Both the position numbers and the translations under genes were made by a program. 64,000 nt of DNA from Oscillospiraceae bacterium (GTDB lineage: Bacteria; Bacillota; Clostridia; Oscillospirales; Ruminococcaceae), in NCBI GenBank assembly GCA_024404915.1, contig JAKSPJ010000010.1, forward strand, positions 1 to 64,000, written 5' to 3'. Positions 44,182 to 53,203 of this stretch are shown one piece after another. Under the pieces are notes generated by a model. That model was not told the DNA's origin and searched no databases. It worked only from the letters and a program-made list of their open reading frames with translations. The first letter of the stretch is position 1. Each line of letters starts with the position of its first letter.

Positions 44182-46326
44182 TTATGCAAACAATAAGCTT
44201 CGTTTCATCATACAAAGGTCGAATACATTGATTTTATTATCTTCGCACAAATCTGCAGCTTTCCAGTTCTTCAATTCAGTATCCGGAACTGCTAACAGCC
44301 ACTTCTGAAGAAGCACAACGTCAGCGATACTAAATACTCCGTCTGCGTTTACATCACCTTTGATTGTCTGAGGAGACCATTCAGAAATTGCATTTACAAT
44401 CGGTGTCCATGAAGGCTGAGTTTCTCCTTGTTTCAGCGGAATGCATGCTACTGAAATTGCTGCATCTTTGATATTTGTCAAATGAACAGCAAGCTTTCTG
44501 TATTCACTGTTGTCTGTTTGATTAGGTACGACAAGAGTGGACGGGAGAGGCTCCGCATTCATTACGGTAAATTTACCGCCATCACTGATGATTCCTACCC
44601 ACATTTTCTCTGAACCTACTGTAACAACAGCACTTCTTCCGTCATTTGCAACATCAATTTGTCCTTTAGTGTGAGCAAACCAGTATATGTCACCATTATC
44701 TTTAAGAGAGATTTCATCCTGAATGATAACACATTCCTTGTCCTTTATCATTTTCAGACCACGAATAACACTTTCTGCACCACTTGACGCATATGCATCG
44801 GTAAGATTCGTAACAGCAAAGGCTTCATTTCCACTGTTGAATTCAGATATAAGACACTCTGCACCTTCTGCCTGATCCAGTTCTTTTGACGGATTAATTA
44901 CAAGCGTATTATGACCTTCTGCTCTTATTCTGTAAGAATACAGACGGTTCGGAAGTTCATAGTTCTCGTTTCCAAGATCGGTAAAAAATCTTTCGCCGTT
45001 TGATTCAAGATAAAATGTACCTAAATCATAATGGCCGTGATACTTATATTCATTTTTACCCACATGAAGTGCCGCTACAATTCCGCTTTCATCCCATGTG
45101 TTTCTGAAACTTGCATTGGATGCTCCTACATCGCCCCAGTCAGTAGCGCTGTCTATGGAGGAATCAGATTTTTTATCTTCATCAATCCACAGAAGGTCAA
45201 GATAGTTAAAGCTGTCATTCTCTATTTTCTTTAAGCGAATGGCTGATATATCGGGAGAATCCAGATATTCACCAAGCCAGAGAAGAACTGTCCATCCTGT
45301 ATCTCTGCTGTCTCTGTCGTCACCAAAGCTGAATGATTTCGGAGTATTGGAGCTCATGTAGCGTATAAAATCTACAGATTTGCGGAGACCTTCAAAATCA
45401 GCAAGACCATAATCTGTTCCCGCTGCACTTATCAGAGCAGAAGAGTGAAGACCAAGATAGTATGTAGCATAATCCCAGTATCCGAGACCTTCGCTATATG
45501 TTCCGTCTTTGTCACTGTAGGCACGGCGGACAAATGAATATGCTTCTTTGTAGGCATATGTCAGTATTTCAGAAGCAAGTTCTCTTGAGTCTGATTCGTC
45601 ACCTACGGCAAGTGCCGCTAAGTCCAAACCGCCGCAGCATACAAGCTTCCAGTTATCACCAGGATAATCCTGATACCAGCGATAAGTACGTGTTCTTGGC
45701 TTATCCTCAAAATCTTCCATAATCTGATTGAAGCCTTTTTCAATCAGATTTTTTCTGATAAATGCCCTTTGTTCATCATTCATCCAGTTATAAAGCCAGT
45801 CATAACCGAGTGCAAATCCTGTACTCATTTCAGCAACATCAAGAAAATGTCTCGGATTCCAGTCCTGAAAATTACATGCTGCCACAAGTTCATCATAGGC
45901 TCTTTGAGCATATTTTTCATCTTCGAAAATATTGTATGCCAATGCAAGCGCAGCAACTCGACGCTGTATTCTTTTGGATGTTTCAAGCAGACGGATTCCG
46001 TCGGGGATTTCATATTGTGCAACGGATGTATTCATAATTCTGTCAGCTTCGTTACGGAGTTTGCCAAGAAGAATTGCGGTAACTGAATCATCGCCGATAT
46101 GTGATTTCAGCTTTGCAAATTTATCATCAGACATGATGATACGGGGATGTGCATACATTCCGTTCTTTTCAATCATGTCACTTAAAATTTGTTCGCCGTC
46201 AGTAAATTCACCATAATTTTTTGACTGTGAACTTCCTGAGCTGATGTCTTCCGCAAATACAGTTGTCGGCATTATACCAATAACCATGACAAGTACAAGC
46301 AGAATACTGAATAGCCGCTTTTTCAT
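44182..46326 (-). CDS. Secreted heparinase II/III-type polysaccharide lyase with dockerin
   Basis: A protein of 714 residues. Signal peptide 1-25 (FSILLVLVMVIGIMPTTVFA); an alpha/alpha toroid domain about 70-380 (PRIIMSDDKFAKLKSHIGDD, FALGYDWLYNWM, YPGDNWKLVCCGG, GTYSEGLGYWDY); a heparinase II/III beta-sheet domain about 390-600 (YHGHYDLGTFYLESNGERFF, IRAEGHNTLVINP). The C-terminal dockerin has GDVNADGVFSIADVVLLQ and DLCEDNKINVFDLCMMK. It should eliminate uronate-containing polymers such as alginate, heparin-like or pectic glycans; substrate unresolved. The start is set at ATG-AAA-AAG with GGAGG 8 bases upstream. Confidence 0.87.
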   Translation of the reverse strand: MKKRLFSILLVLVMVIGIMPTTVFAEDISSGSSQSKNYGEFTDGEQILSDMIEKNGMYAHPRIIMSDDKFAKLKSHIGDDSVTAILLGKLRNEADRIMNTSVAQYEIPDGIRLLETSKRIQRRVAALALAYNIFEDEKYAQRAYDELVAACNFQDWNPRHFLDVAEMSTGFALGYDWLYNWMNDEQRAFIRKNLIEKGFNQIMEDFEDKPRTRTYRWYQDYPGDNWKLVCCGGLDLAALAVGDESDSRELASEILTYAYKEAYSFVRRAYSDKDGTYSEGLGYWDYATYYLGLHSSALISAAGTDYGLADFEGLRKSVDFIRYMSSNTPKSFSFGDDRDSRDTGWTVLLWLGEYLDSPDISAIRLKKIENDSFNYLDLLWIDEDKKSDSSIDSATDWGDVGASNASFRNTWDESGIVAALHVGKNEYKYHGHYDLGTFYLESNGERFFTDLGNENYELPNRLYSYRIRAEGHNTLVINPSKELDQAEGAECLISEFNSGNEAFAVTNLTDAYASSGAESVIRGLKMIKDKECVIIQDEISLKDNGDIYWFAHTKGQIDVANDGRSAVVTVGSEKMWVGIISDGGKFTVMNAEPLPSTLVVPNQTDNSEYRKLAVHLTNIKDAAISVACIPLKQGETQPSWTPIVNAISEWSPQTIKGDVNADGVFSIADVVLLQKWLLAVPDTELKNWKAADLCEDNKINVFDLCMMKRSLLFA

Positions 46327-46379
46327 AACCATACCCTCCATGAACTAAATGAATGAAAACGATTCCTGTATATATATAT

Positions 46380-46408
46380 ATCATATCATAATTGATGACA
46401 TATTTCAA
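46380..46408 (-). promoter_or_regulatory. Promoter of the lyase-dockerin gene
   Basis: Minus strand TTGAAA (46403-46408), 17 bases, TATGAT (46380-46385). Confidence 0.6.
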
Positions 46409-46599
46409 GTAATTCTGCAATATAATGTGAAAAGGAAATGATTCGATTGCAGTAGATAAAAATGCATTATTTTATCATGGAAAGTGTGTCGCTGCCTTAA
46501 TTGTGAAATAGCAATATAATCGAAATTCAATCAAAGATAGTTAAAAAAGAACATGTATCCTGTCATAAGAAAAACCAATACATAAAAATCATGAAACAC

Positions 46600-46628
46600 T
46601 TGTATTATATGGTTCTTTATGATATAAT
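46600..46628 (+). promoter_or_regulatory. Promoter of the FTR-thioredoxin-flavodiiron operon
   Basis: TTGTAT (46600-46605), 17 bases, TATAAT (46623-46628). The stretch 46409-46599 between the two divergent promoters is AT-rich with no gene seen. Confidence 0.7.
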
Positions 46629-46686
46629 AGGAATAACAACAGTTCTTTAGCCAAATTGTAATGCGGAACAGTTATGGAGGATCAGC

Positions 46687-46890
46687 ATGTCAGTTCGTTT
46701 AAATGATGATAAAGAGATGGTTGCGGCCATAAAAGAAGGACTTCAAAGAACAGGTGGATATTGTCCGTGTCGTTTGCAGAAGACAGAAGATACAAAGTGT
46801 ATCTGTAAGGAATTCAGAGAGCAGATGAATGACCCGGAGTTTGAAGGCTTTTGCCACTGTATGCTTTATTACAAATCAAAAGATGAGTAA
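46687..46890 (+). CDS. Ferredoxin:thioredoxin reductase catalytic-chain-like protein
   Basis: A protein of 67 residues with the three Cys pairs of the FTR catalytic subunit: CPC at 26-28, CIC at 38-40 (usually CPC) and CHC at 56-58, including the conserved His57. In FTR four Cys hold a 4Fe-4S cluster and two form the redox-active disulfide. The plant-type variable subunit is absent, as in many anaerobes. It is 13 bases before a thioredoxin gene, which strongly supports electron flow from ferredoxin to thioredoxin. It is shorter than the plant chain (about 115 residues). TGGAGGATC is the ribosome site. Confidence 0.82.
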   Translation: MSVRLNDDKEMVAAIKEGLQRTGGYCPCRLQKTEDTKCICKEFREQMNDPEFEGFCHCMLYYKSKDE

Positions 46891-46903
46891 AGGAGGTACT
46901 CAA

Positions 46904-47212
46904 ATGAATGAAATCAGACTGACCAAAGAGAACTTTGAAGAACAAGTATTGCATCATGACGGAATTGTGCTGGTTGATTTCTGGGCAAGCTGGTGCGGTC
47001 CATGCAGAATGCTTGCACCAGTCCTCACGGAAATCGCAGATGCAAATCAGAATATCGTTGTTGGAAAGGTGAACGTGGATGAAGAACCTGAATTGGCACA
47101 GGCATTTCGCATTCAAAGTATTCCCACACTGATTCTCTTCAAAAACGGAAAGCCCTGGAAACAGGCTGTCGGATTTATGCGAAAAGAAAAAATAGAAGAG
47201 ATGTGGAAATGA
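46904..47212 (+). CDS. trxA: Thioredoxin
   Basis: A protein of 102 residues with VLVDFWASWCGPCRMLAPVL, the conserved cis-Pro in QSIPTLILFKNG and typical length. AAAGGAGGT precedes the ATG. It is the middle gene of the FTR-like, thioredoxin and flavodiiron operon, so its reductant may come from ferredoxin rather than NADPH. Confidence 0.95.
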   Translation: MNEIRLTKENFEEQVLHHDGIVLVDFWASWCGPCRMLAPVLTEIADANQNIVVGKVNVDEEPELAQAFRIQSIPTLILFKNGKPWKQAVGFMRKEKIEEMWK

Positions 47213-47224
47213 AAGGAAATACAT

Positions 47225-48376
47225 ATGAACACTTCGGAAAGCATTCGTTACATCGGTGTCAATGACCATGAGATTGATTTATTTGAAGGGCAGTATGTTG
47301 TTCCAAATGGAATGGCCTATAATTCCTATGTAATTCTTGATGACAAAATTGCAGTTATGGATTCCGTAGATTGCCATTTTTCAAAGCAATGGCTTGATAA
47401 TCTGTCTGCTGTTCTCAATGGTAGAACACCGGATTATTTCATTGTACAGCATATGGAACCGGATCACTCCTCCAGCATCACAGCATTCATGGATACATTT
47501 CCCGATACTATAATTGTGTCCAATTCCAGGTCATTTGGCATGATGCAAAATTTCTTTGGCACAGAGTACGCTGACAGAAGAATGGCTGTTGATGAAGGTG
47601 ACACATTGCATTTAGGCCAACACACACTGCATTTTATTACTGCGCCTATGGTTCATTGGCCGGAAGTTATTTTTACATATGAAAGCCATGAGAAAGTGCT
47701 GTTTTCCGCTGATGCATTTGGTAAATTTGGCGCACTCGATACAGATGAGGACTGGGCATGCGAAGCAAGAAGATACTATGTGGGTATTGTTGGCAAATAT
47801 GGCGCACTTGTTCAGTCAGTACTGAAAAAACTATCGGCTTTTGATATTCAGACCATTTGTCCGCTGCATGGCCCTGTTTTATCAGAAAATCTCGGTTACT
47901 ATCTGAATCTGTATCATATCTGGTCATCCTATGGGGTTGAGAGCGAAGGTGTCATGATTGCGTATACATCCGTTTATGGCAACACAAAAAAAGCCGTGGA
48001 AATTCTCGCAGAAGAGCTGAAAAAGAATGGCTGTCCCAAAGTTGTAATCAATGATCTTGCTCGTTCAGATATGGCCGAGTGTGTGGAAGATGCTTTCAGA
48101 TACGGAAAAATTGTGCTTGCAACTACCACATACAATGGCGATATTTTCCCCTTCATGCGGGAGTTTATTCTTCATCTTACAGAACGCAGTTACCAAAACA
48201 GAGTCATTGGTCTGATTGAGAACGGTTCCTGGGCACCTCAGGCGGTAAAGGTAATGAAAGGAATGCTGGAAAAATGCAAAAATATCACCTTCGCTGATCA
48301 GGATGTCCGCATTATGTCCGGAGTAAACGAAGAAAACATTACTCAAATCAAGGCACTTGCAAAAGAAATCTGTTGA
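47225..48376 (+). CDS. Flavodiiron protein (FprA-type oxygen/NO reductase)
   Basis: A protein of 383 residues. The metallo-beta-lactamase-like domain (1-240) has the diiron ligands in HMEPDHSSS, the GDTLHLGQH loop, MVHWPEV and PLHGPVL; the flavodoxin domain follows (GVMIAYTSVYGNTKKAVE, TTTYNGDIFPFM, IENGSWAP). It reduces oxygen to water, or NO, protecting an anaerobe. It starts 12 bases after thioredoxin with GAAAGGAAA. Confidence 0.94.
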   Translation: MNTSESIRYIGVNDHEIDLFEGQYVVPNGMAYNSYVILDDKIAVMDSVDCHFSKQWLDNLSAVLNGRTPDYFIVQHMEPDHSSSITAFMDTFPDTIIVSNSRSFGMMQNFFGTEYADRRMAVDEGDTLHLGQHTLHFITAPMVHWPEVIFTYESHEKVLFSADAFGKFGALDTDEDWACEARRYYVGIVGKYGALVQSVLKKLSAFDIQTICPLHGPVLSENLGYYLNLYHIWSSYGVESEGVMIAYTSVYGNTKKAVEILAEELKKNGCPKVVINDLARSDMAECVEDAFRYGKIVLATTTYNGDIFPFMREFILHLTERSYQNRVIGLIENGSWAPQAVKVMKGMLEKCKNITFADQDVRIMSGVNEENITQIKALAKEIC

Positions 48377-48425
48377 CAGGATATCCTGTCTGCAGCACTC
48401 TACTATAAATTCCTATAGAAAACAA

Positions 48426-48464
48426 AAGCACTTTCTCTTAATGTAGATGAAAGTGCTTTTTTAT
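48426..48464 (+). terminator. Terminator of the flavodiiron operon
   Basis: AAGCACTTTC pairs with GAAAGTGCTT around 13 bases, then a T run. Confidence 0.85.
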
Positions 48465-48563
48465 ATTGTATTTTCACAAAGTTTGCAATGTCCTCTAATA
48501 AGGAAATTGCGGCGAAATAATTGCTGTTATTTTTCAGCTCACTTTTCCTGCTTCAGTATTTCA

Positions 48564-49076
48564 TCAAAGATATTTTACTGTTTCTGCTATATCTTTTCTC
48601 GAAAAATGATTCGGCAGAGGGCCTGCGTCGCTTTCTGCATATCCCAAATCAAGCAGCATGAGAATTTCTTCATGTTCAGGAAGTCCCAGCTTCATTTTCA
48701 GATCATCCGGGTTGAAGAAGTTGAGCCAGCAGCTGTCAACACCTGCATTGCATGCTGCAAGCATAAGATGTGTAGCAACAATTGCAGCATCTTCCATTCC
48801 CGAATTCATTTTTTCACCCGGATAGGTAAAAACGGTATTTTTATCATATGCGACAACAAGCACAACCGGAGCACCATATCTGCATGGTGTAACAGAATCT
48901 ATGATATCCAGCTTTTCCTGTGTCTGAACAACATAAATCTTCTGTTCCTGAAGATTCTTTGCAGTCGGTGCCACTCTGCCTGCCTGCAGAATCTCGTCAA
49001 GAATACTCTTTTCAATCGGGGTATCGCTGTATTTTTTGCATGAGAATCTTTCTGTAATCACCTTTGTAAAATCCAT
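48564..49076 (-). CDS. Nitroreductase family protein
   Basis: A protein of 170 residues. RFSCKKYSDTPIEKSILDEI gives the FMN-phosphate Arg, AGRVAPTAKNLQEQKIYVV the second FMN contact, and MEDAAIVATHLMLAACNAGV the central helix. It uses NAD(P)H to reduce nitro compounds or quinones; substrate unknown. Short Clostridial form. TAAGGAGA precedes the start. Confidence 0.9.
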   Translation of the reverse strand: MDFTKVITERFSCKKYSDTPIEKSILDEILQAGRVAPTAKNLQEQKIYVVQTQEKLDIIDSVTPCRYGAPVVLVVAYDKNTVFTYPGEKMNSGMEDAAIVATHLMLAACNAGVDSCWLNFFNPDDLKMKLGLPEHEEILMLLDLGYAESDAGPLPNHFSRKDIAETVKYL

Positions 49077-49223
49077 ATTTTTTCTCCTTACGTTTCTATA
49101 GTATTGGTTTTCATTTCAACCGGGCTATGGAATAACCCCGGACATTCTCAAACATGGTTCCGGGATTTTAACCATGCTGTATTTCTGTTTTTACTCTTTC
49201 AGTCAATCACACAAATATGAGTA

Positions 49224-50264
49224 TTAAAAACACTTGCTGAGATGCTCTTGCGTACATTGCGGTAATTTTTCACAGCGATAGCATATTTCATTGCTGCAGC
49301 AATCTTTTTCAAAATACGATGCAACATTTTCGAGGGTTGTATCAGCAATATTCTGCAGTGCTTCATTCGTTAAAAAGGCCTGATGTGAAGTCACAATGAC
49401 ATTCGGCATTGATATCAGTCTTGCAAGGGTATCATCCTCAACAATATGGCCGGAAAAATCATGAAAGAATACATCGCTTTCTTCTTCATATACATCAAGA
49501 CACGCCGCACCTATTTTTCTTTCCTTAATCCCCTCAAGAAGCGCATGGGATTCAATCAATGCACCTCTTGATGTATTGATTATCACAACGCCTTTTTTCA
49601 TTTGATTTATCGTATCTTTTTTTACCATATATCTGTTTTCATCTGTCAAAGGACAATGGAAAGATATAATATCACTTTTTTCCCAGAGTTCTTCAAGACT
49701 TACATACGTAATACCGCTATCCTTTGCAGGGTATTTATCATACGCAATCACATTCATCCGAAATCCACGGCAGATATCAATAAAAATACGTCCGATCTTA
49801 CCTGTTCCAACAACTCCGATTGTCTTTCCGTGAAGATCGAAACCTGTAAGACCATTTAAACTGAAGTTAAAATCCTTCGTGCGATTATAAGCCTTATGAA
49901 TACGTCTGATAGATGTTAACAGAAGTGCCATTGCATGTTCTGCCACAGCATATGGAGAATACGCCGGTACACGAACAACATGGATTTTCTTGTATGCATA
50001 CTGAATATCCACATTATTATAACCTGCACATCTCAGAGCAATCAGTCTTACGCCTCCGCTCACTAAACCGTCAATTACCTTTGCATTTACAGTATCATTT
50101 ACAAATACACATACGGCATCATAGCCTTCAGCCAGTCTTACAGTATCCTCTGTCAATCGTGTCTCAAAGAAACTGGTTTCAATAGTATCACCGGTATTCG
50201 CCTTATTAAAAGACTCAATATCATAATCCTTAGCATCAAAAAATGCAATTCTGATTTTCTTCAT
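49224..50264 (-). CDS. ldhA: D-lactate dehydrogenase family, with Cys-rich tail
   Basis: A D-2-hydroxyacid dehydrogenase of 346 residues. NAD loop VVGTGKIGR, catalytic Arg in LIALRCAGYNNVD, NTSRGALIES, CLDVYEEE (Glu) and TSHQAF (His). The VDIQYAYKK and SLEELWEKSDIISFHCPLT blocks fit D-lactate dehydrogenases. The last 25 residues carry six Cys (CCSNEICYRCEKLPQC and a final KCF), absent from most family members and possibly metal-binding. GGAGGGATAATA precedes the ATG. Confidence 0.87.
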   Translation of the reverse strand: MKKIRIAFFDAKDYDIESFNKANTGDTIETSFFETRLTEDTVRLAEGYDAVCVFVNDTVNAKVIDGLVSGGVRLIALRCAGYNNVDIQYAYKKIHVVRVPAYSPYAVAEHAMALLLTSIRRIHKAYNRTKDFNFSLNGLTGFDLHGKTIGVVGTGKIGRIFIDICRGFRMNVIAYDKYPAKDSGITYVSLEELWEKSDIISFHCPLTDENRYMVKKDTINQMKKGVVIINTSRGALIESHALLEGIKERKIGAACLDVYEEESDVFFHDFSGHIVEDDTLARLISMPNVIVTSHQAFLTNEALQNIADTTLENVASYFEKDCCSNEICYRCEKLPQCTQEHLSKCF

Positions 50265-50345
50265 TATTATCCCTCCAGTTACATGTCTGTGAAATTGCTT
50301 CAGCTTTCAGAATTACTATCAATATCCATCGGGCTAATCCCTCCG

Positions 50346-50864
50346 TCATGATAGATCCATTGTCGTATAAGTACCAACATATCTGACGATTGTACAGGCA
50401 GTCCCCTCCTCAATTCTGTCATAGTTTTTTGGAGGAATCTGAATCCAATCACTTATCATTCGTTCCGGATATTCGGTTTTCACGATGATATAACAATCCT
50501 TATGCCGTCCCGTTTTGTTGCGATTCACGTTATACTCAAAGGTTTTTGCGAAAACGGTTGCAGATAGAAAAGTCACTTCTGTTTTCAGCATCTGAATCAG
50601 GACAGCTGAACATATGAGTGTCATGAAACCGCACAGAATCGCACCCAGGAAGGATTTCGCTGCGATAGAAAGAATCACAATGGCAGCCAGTGCGATAGTC
50701 ACCGCCAACATGATAACCAATCTTTTTTTCTTCGTCTCTTTTGCCACTGCCATTTCCCTATCGTTGGCCGCTGGCTGAAATGGAAGCTTTTCCTTCCCGA
50801 CAGGACGATAATCCGGGTATTTTGCATAAAGTTCCCCTTCAAGCTTCATCATATCAATATTCAT
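50346..50864 (-). CDS. Membrane protein of unknown family, 172 aa
   Basis: Two adjacent transmembrane helices (about 48-92) separate a cytosolic N-terminal part from a C-terminal beta domain ending EEGTACTIVRYVGTYTTMDL. The end resembles the close of DUF2500-like proteins (compare the protein at 8570), but identity is low. AAGGAG precedes the ATG. It lies between the exporter gene and ldhA on the same strand. Confidence 0.6.
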   Translation of the reverse strand: MNIDMMKLEGELYAKYPDYRPVGKEKLPFQPAANDREMAVAKETKKKRLVIMLAVTIALAAIVILSIAAKSFLGAILCGFMTLICSAVLIQMLKTEVTFLSATVFAKTFEYNVNRNKTGRHKDCYIIVKTEYPERMISDWIQIPPKNYDRIEEGTACTIVRYVGTYTTMDLS

Positions 50865-50905
50865 AAAAACTCCTTATCCTTTCGTACCTGACATATAAAA
50901 CTCAA

Positions 50906-51682
50906 TTATTTTGCATAGTTCATATAAAGAACAACACTGCTTGTCGCAAGCATGACCGCACCCGCAACTCTGCACAATACTTTTTCAGAAGCTTTATTGG
51001 CAATCACTGATGCAATTCTTGCCCATATCAGCGTAAACAAGACACATAACGCAAGGCATAGCATATCCGGTTTTCCTGATATTGTAAAGTGGCTGATTCC
51101 ACCAATCAAAGCTGTAAAGCTCATAATAAAAACAGATGTACCGACTGCCATGTGAATTTCATAGCCTAAGAAGGAGGTAAGCACAAATAACAGCATCATT
51201 CCTCCGCCGGCACCAACAAAGCCACAGATAAAGCCTACAAACAAGCCTCCGATAATTGCTTTTGCCAGCTTACTTTTTCCGCTTTCCTCTTTTGGCTCCG
51301 CCGTTTTTCTGCCCGGCTTCAATATAAACTTAATTCCAAGCACAAGTAATCCTATCTGTGACATAAAACCCATAGATTGTTCCGGGAGAAAGCTGGCAAT
51401 ATAACTGCCGACTATGGTCATGATAAGTACTGTTAACAGCAAGGGCATCGCATTTTTGACATCCAGATTTCCATGCTTTTTATAGGTCCATGCACTTGCA
51501 GCACTTGCAAGCACATCACTTGCAAGACCAATGCCAATCGCCTCATAGGGCGATACACTGCAGAATGTCAGAAGCAGCGGACTGATAATTCCAGCTGCAC
51601 TCATTCCTGCAAAGCCTGTTCCAAGTCCTGCACCCATGCCTGCAAGAAAGCAAATGAGTATTTTAAACAACAGATTCTCCAT
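50906..51682 (-). CDS. TauE/SafE family sulfite or organo-anion exporter
   Basis: A protein of 258 residues with about eight transmembrane helices. The repeated glycine-rich segments GMGAGLGTGFAGMSAAGIIS and GLFVGFICGFVGAGGGMMLL are the two family repeats. Substrates in the family include sulfite, sulfoacetate and related anions. Its ATG overlaps the stop of a 40-codon ORF as TAATG. Confidence 0.88.
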   Translation of the reverse strand: MENLLFKILICFLAGMGAGLGTGFAGMSAAGIISPLLLTFCSVSPYEAIGIGLASDVLASAASAWTYKKHGNLDVKNAMPLLLTVLIMTIVGSYIASFLPEQSMGFMSQIGLLVLGIKFILKPGRKTAEPKEESGKSKLAKAIIGGLFVGFICGFVGAGGGMMLLFVLTSFLGYEIHMAVGTSVFIMSFTALIGGISHFTISGKPDMLCLALCVLFTLIWARIASVIANKASEKVLCRVAGAVMLATSSVVLYMNYAK

Positions 51683-51804
51683 TAGAACTGACCCTTTTCT
51701 GAAATCTGTGCCGCATTCCGATTTCTGTATTCATCATAAGTTACAATATAAAAAATGAGCTTCGGAATACAAAGCGGTTTTACTCGGAAATCCTTTCTGC
51801 GCAT
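51682..51804 (-). CDS. 40-aa ORF translationally coupled to TauE
   Basis: The ORF starts MRRKDFRVKPLCIPK and ends ISEKGQF. A strong GAAGGAGTG ribosome site is 6 bases before its ATG, a promoter lies upstream, and its stop shares a base with the exporter start. The peptide is basic with one hydrophobic patch (PKLIFYIV). I do not recognise it. It may be a real small protein or a leader that drives TauE translation. Confidence 0.55.
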   Translation of the reverse strand: MRRKDFRVKPLCIPKLIFYIVTYDEYRNRNAAQISEKGQF

Positions 51805-51859
51805 ACAATCACTCCTTCAAACATGCGGAACCACCTATTGAGGAAAGGATATTTAGAAT

Positions 51860-51888
51860 ATTATAACACATTTTCATTGAAATTTCAA
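51860..51888 (-). promoter_or_regulatory. Promoter of the small ORF-TauE operon
   Basis: Minus strand TTGAAA (51883-51888), 17 bases, TATAAT (51860-51865). The stretch 51889-52057 holds no feature I can support. Confidence 0.75.
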
Positions 51889-52057
51889 TAGGGCCAGTTC
51901 TTTCAGCGCACAAAATGCGAGCTGGGAATTTGTAAACCATGCACAAATTGAATTATGCCATAAAAACCAATCAATTTTTTGCAAAAATGCGTTATATGAA
52001 AAACAAATTTGCCGGCAGGGACAAAACCGGCTTCATAAATTACAATTGTGATTGATA

Positions 52058-52086
52058 TTGACAAACGCATTGTCATATATTATAAT
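52058..52086 (+). promoter_or_regulatory. azlCD promoter
   Basis: TTGACA (52058-52063), 17 bases, TATAAT (52081-52086): both hexamers are perfect consensus. Confidence 0.85.
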
Positions 52087-52159
52087 AGCTATATGATAAT
52101 ACGCAGATGCCGTTTTCTGAATTCTAAATAGTATTCTTTGGCATCGCAGGAAAAGAGTG

Positions 52160-52876
52160 ATGAAAAACTTGATGAAAGCGTTTCAATACGCCTTTCCAAA
52201 AACAATCCCTGTTATGGCAGGGTATATCTTTTTGGGAATCGCATACGGACTTCTGATGCAGGATGCAGGATTCGGCATTGTCTGGACAGCGGTTTGTTCT
52301 TTGTTTGTTTATTCGGGAACAGCACAGTTTCTGGGAGTATCACTATTGTCAGTTGGGGCACCATTGCTGCAGACGGCACTCCTGACTTTTATTCTGAGTT
52401 TCCGGCATTTTTTCTATGGCTTTTCCATGATTTCCAGATACCCCGAAAAAGGGTGGATGAAGGGATATCTGATTCATTCCCTGAGCGATGAAACCTACGC
52501 TTTGATTGTTGGAAGCAATCCGCCGGATTATGTGGATCAGAAAAATTACTATTTTGCTGTTTCATTTTTAGATCAGATGTATTGGGTGATTGGATCCGTC
52601 GCTGGTGCATCTGTTGGTTCACTGATTACCATTGACCTGACGGGAATTGACTTTGCTATGACTGCTCTGTTTGCAGTATTGGTTGTTGAACAATGGAAGA
52701 GCAGGAAATGCCATACACCTGCGTTAATTGGTGCTGGCGTTTCCATATTGATGCTGCTGATTCTGGGACCTGAACAGTTTTTGATTCCTACGCTATTGAT
52801 TGTGACGCTCCTTCTGATTGCATTCAGAAAGCATATCAGCTTACAGGAAGATGGAGGTGCGGACAACCATGCATAG
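52160..52876 (+). CDS. azlC: AzlC family branched-chain amino acid exporter subunit
   Basis: A protein of 238 residues with FPKTIPVMAGYIFLGIAYGL, YSGTAQFLGVSLL and LSFRHFFYGFSM, the AzlC landmarks, and about six to seven membrane helices. It pairs with AzlD, encoded next with an 8-base overlap, to export branched-chain amino acids or analogues. A divergent TauE exporter lies upstream. Confidence 0.92.
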   Translation: MKNLMKAFQYAFPKTIPVMAGYIFLGIAYGLLMQDAGFGIVWTAVCSLFVYSGTAQFLGVSLLSVGAPLLQTALLTFILSFRHFFYGFSMISRYPEKGWMKGYLIHSLSDETYALIVGSNPPDYVDQKNYYFAVSFLDQMYWVIGSVAGASVGSLITIDLTGIDFAMTALFAVLVVEQWKSRKCHTPALIGAGVSILMLLILGPEQFLIPTLLIVTLLLIAFRKHISLQEDGGADNHA

Positions 52877-53189
52877 TATTCTGATCATTGCTGTAATGGC
52901 ACTTGTCAACCTTTCACTCAGAGCTTTGCCCTTTCTGTTATTCAGAAAGGAAAATAAAACACCTAAAATCATCTTGTATCTTGGAAAGGCTTTGCCCCCT
53001 GCAATGATGAGTTTTTTAATTGTATATTGTGTCCGCTCTGTGGATTTTTCCTCCGGGAATCATGGCCTTCCTGAACTAATCAGCATTGCAGCTGCGATGC
53101 TGATTCATTCATGGAAAAGAAATACACTGCTGAGTATCAGCATATCGACTGTTTTGTATATGGTACTGATACAGACAAATCTTTTTTAA
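52869..53189 (+). CDS. azlD: AzlD domain-containing protein
   Basis: A membrane protein of 106 residues with four hydrophobic helices and the family stretch LRALPFLLFRKENKTPKIIL, then YLGKALPPAMMSFLIVYC. GGAGGTGCGG inside the azlC end serves as ribosome site. It is the small partner of AzlC. Confidence 0.9.
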   Translation: MHSILIIAVMALVNLSLRALPFLLFRKENKTPKIILYLGKALPPAMMSFLIVYCVRSVDFSSGNHGLPELISIAAAMLIHSWKRNTLLSISISTVLYMVLIQTNLF

Positions 53190-53203
53190 CAGAAGGAATG
53201 TAT

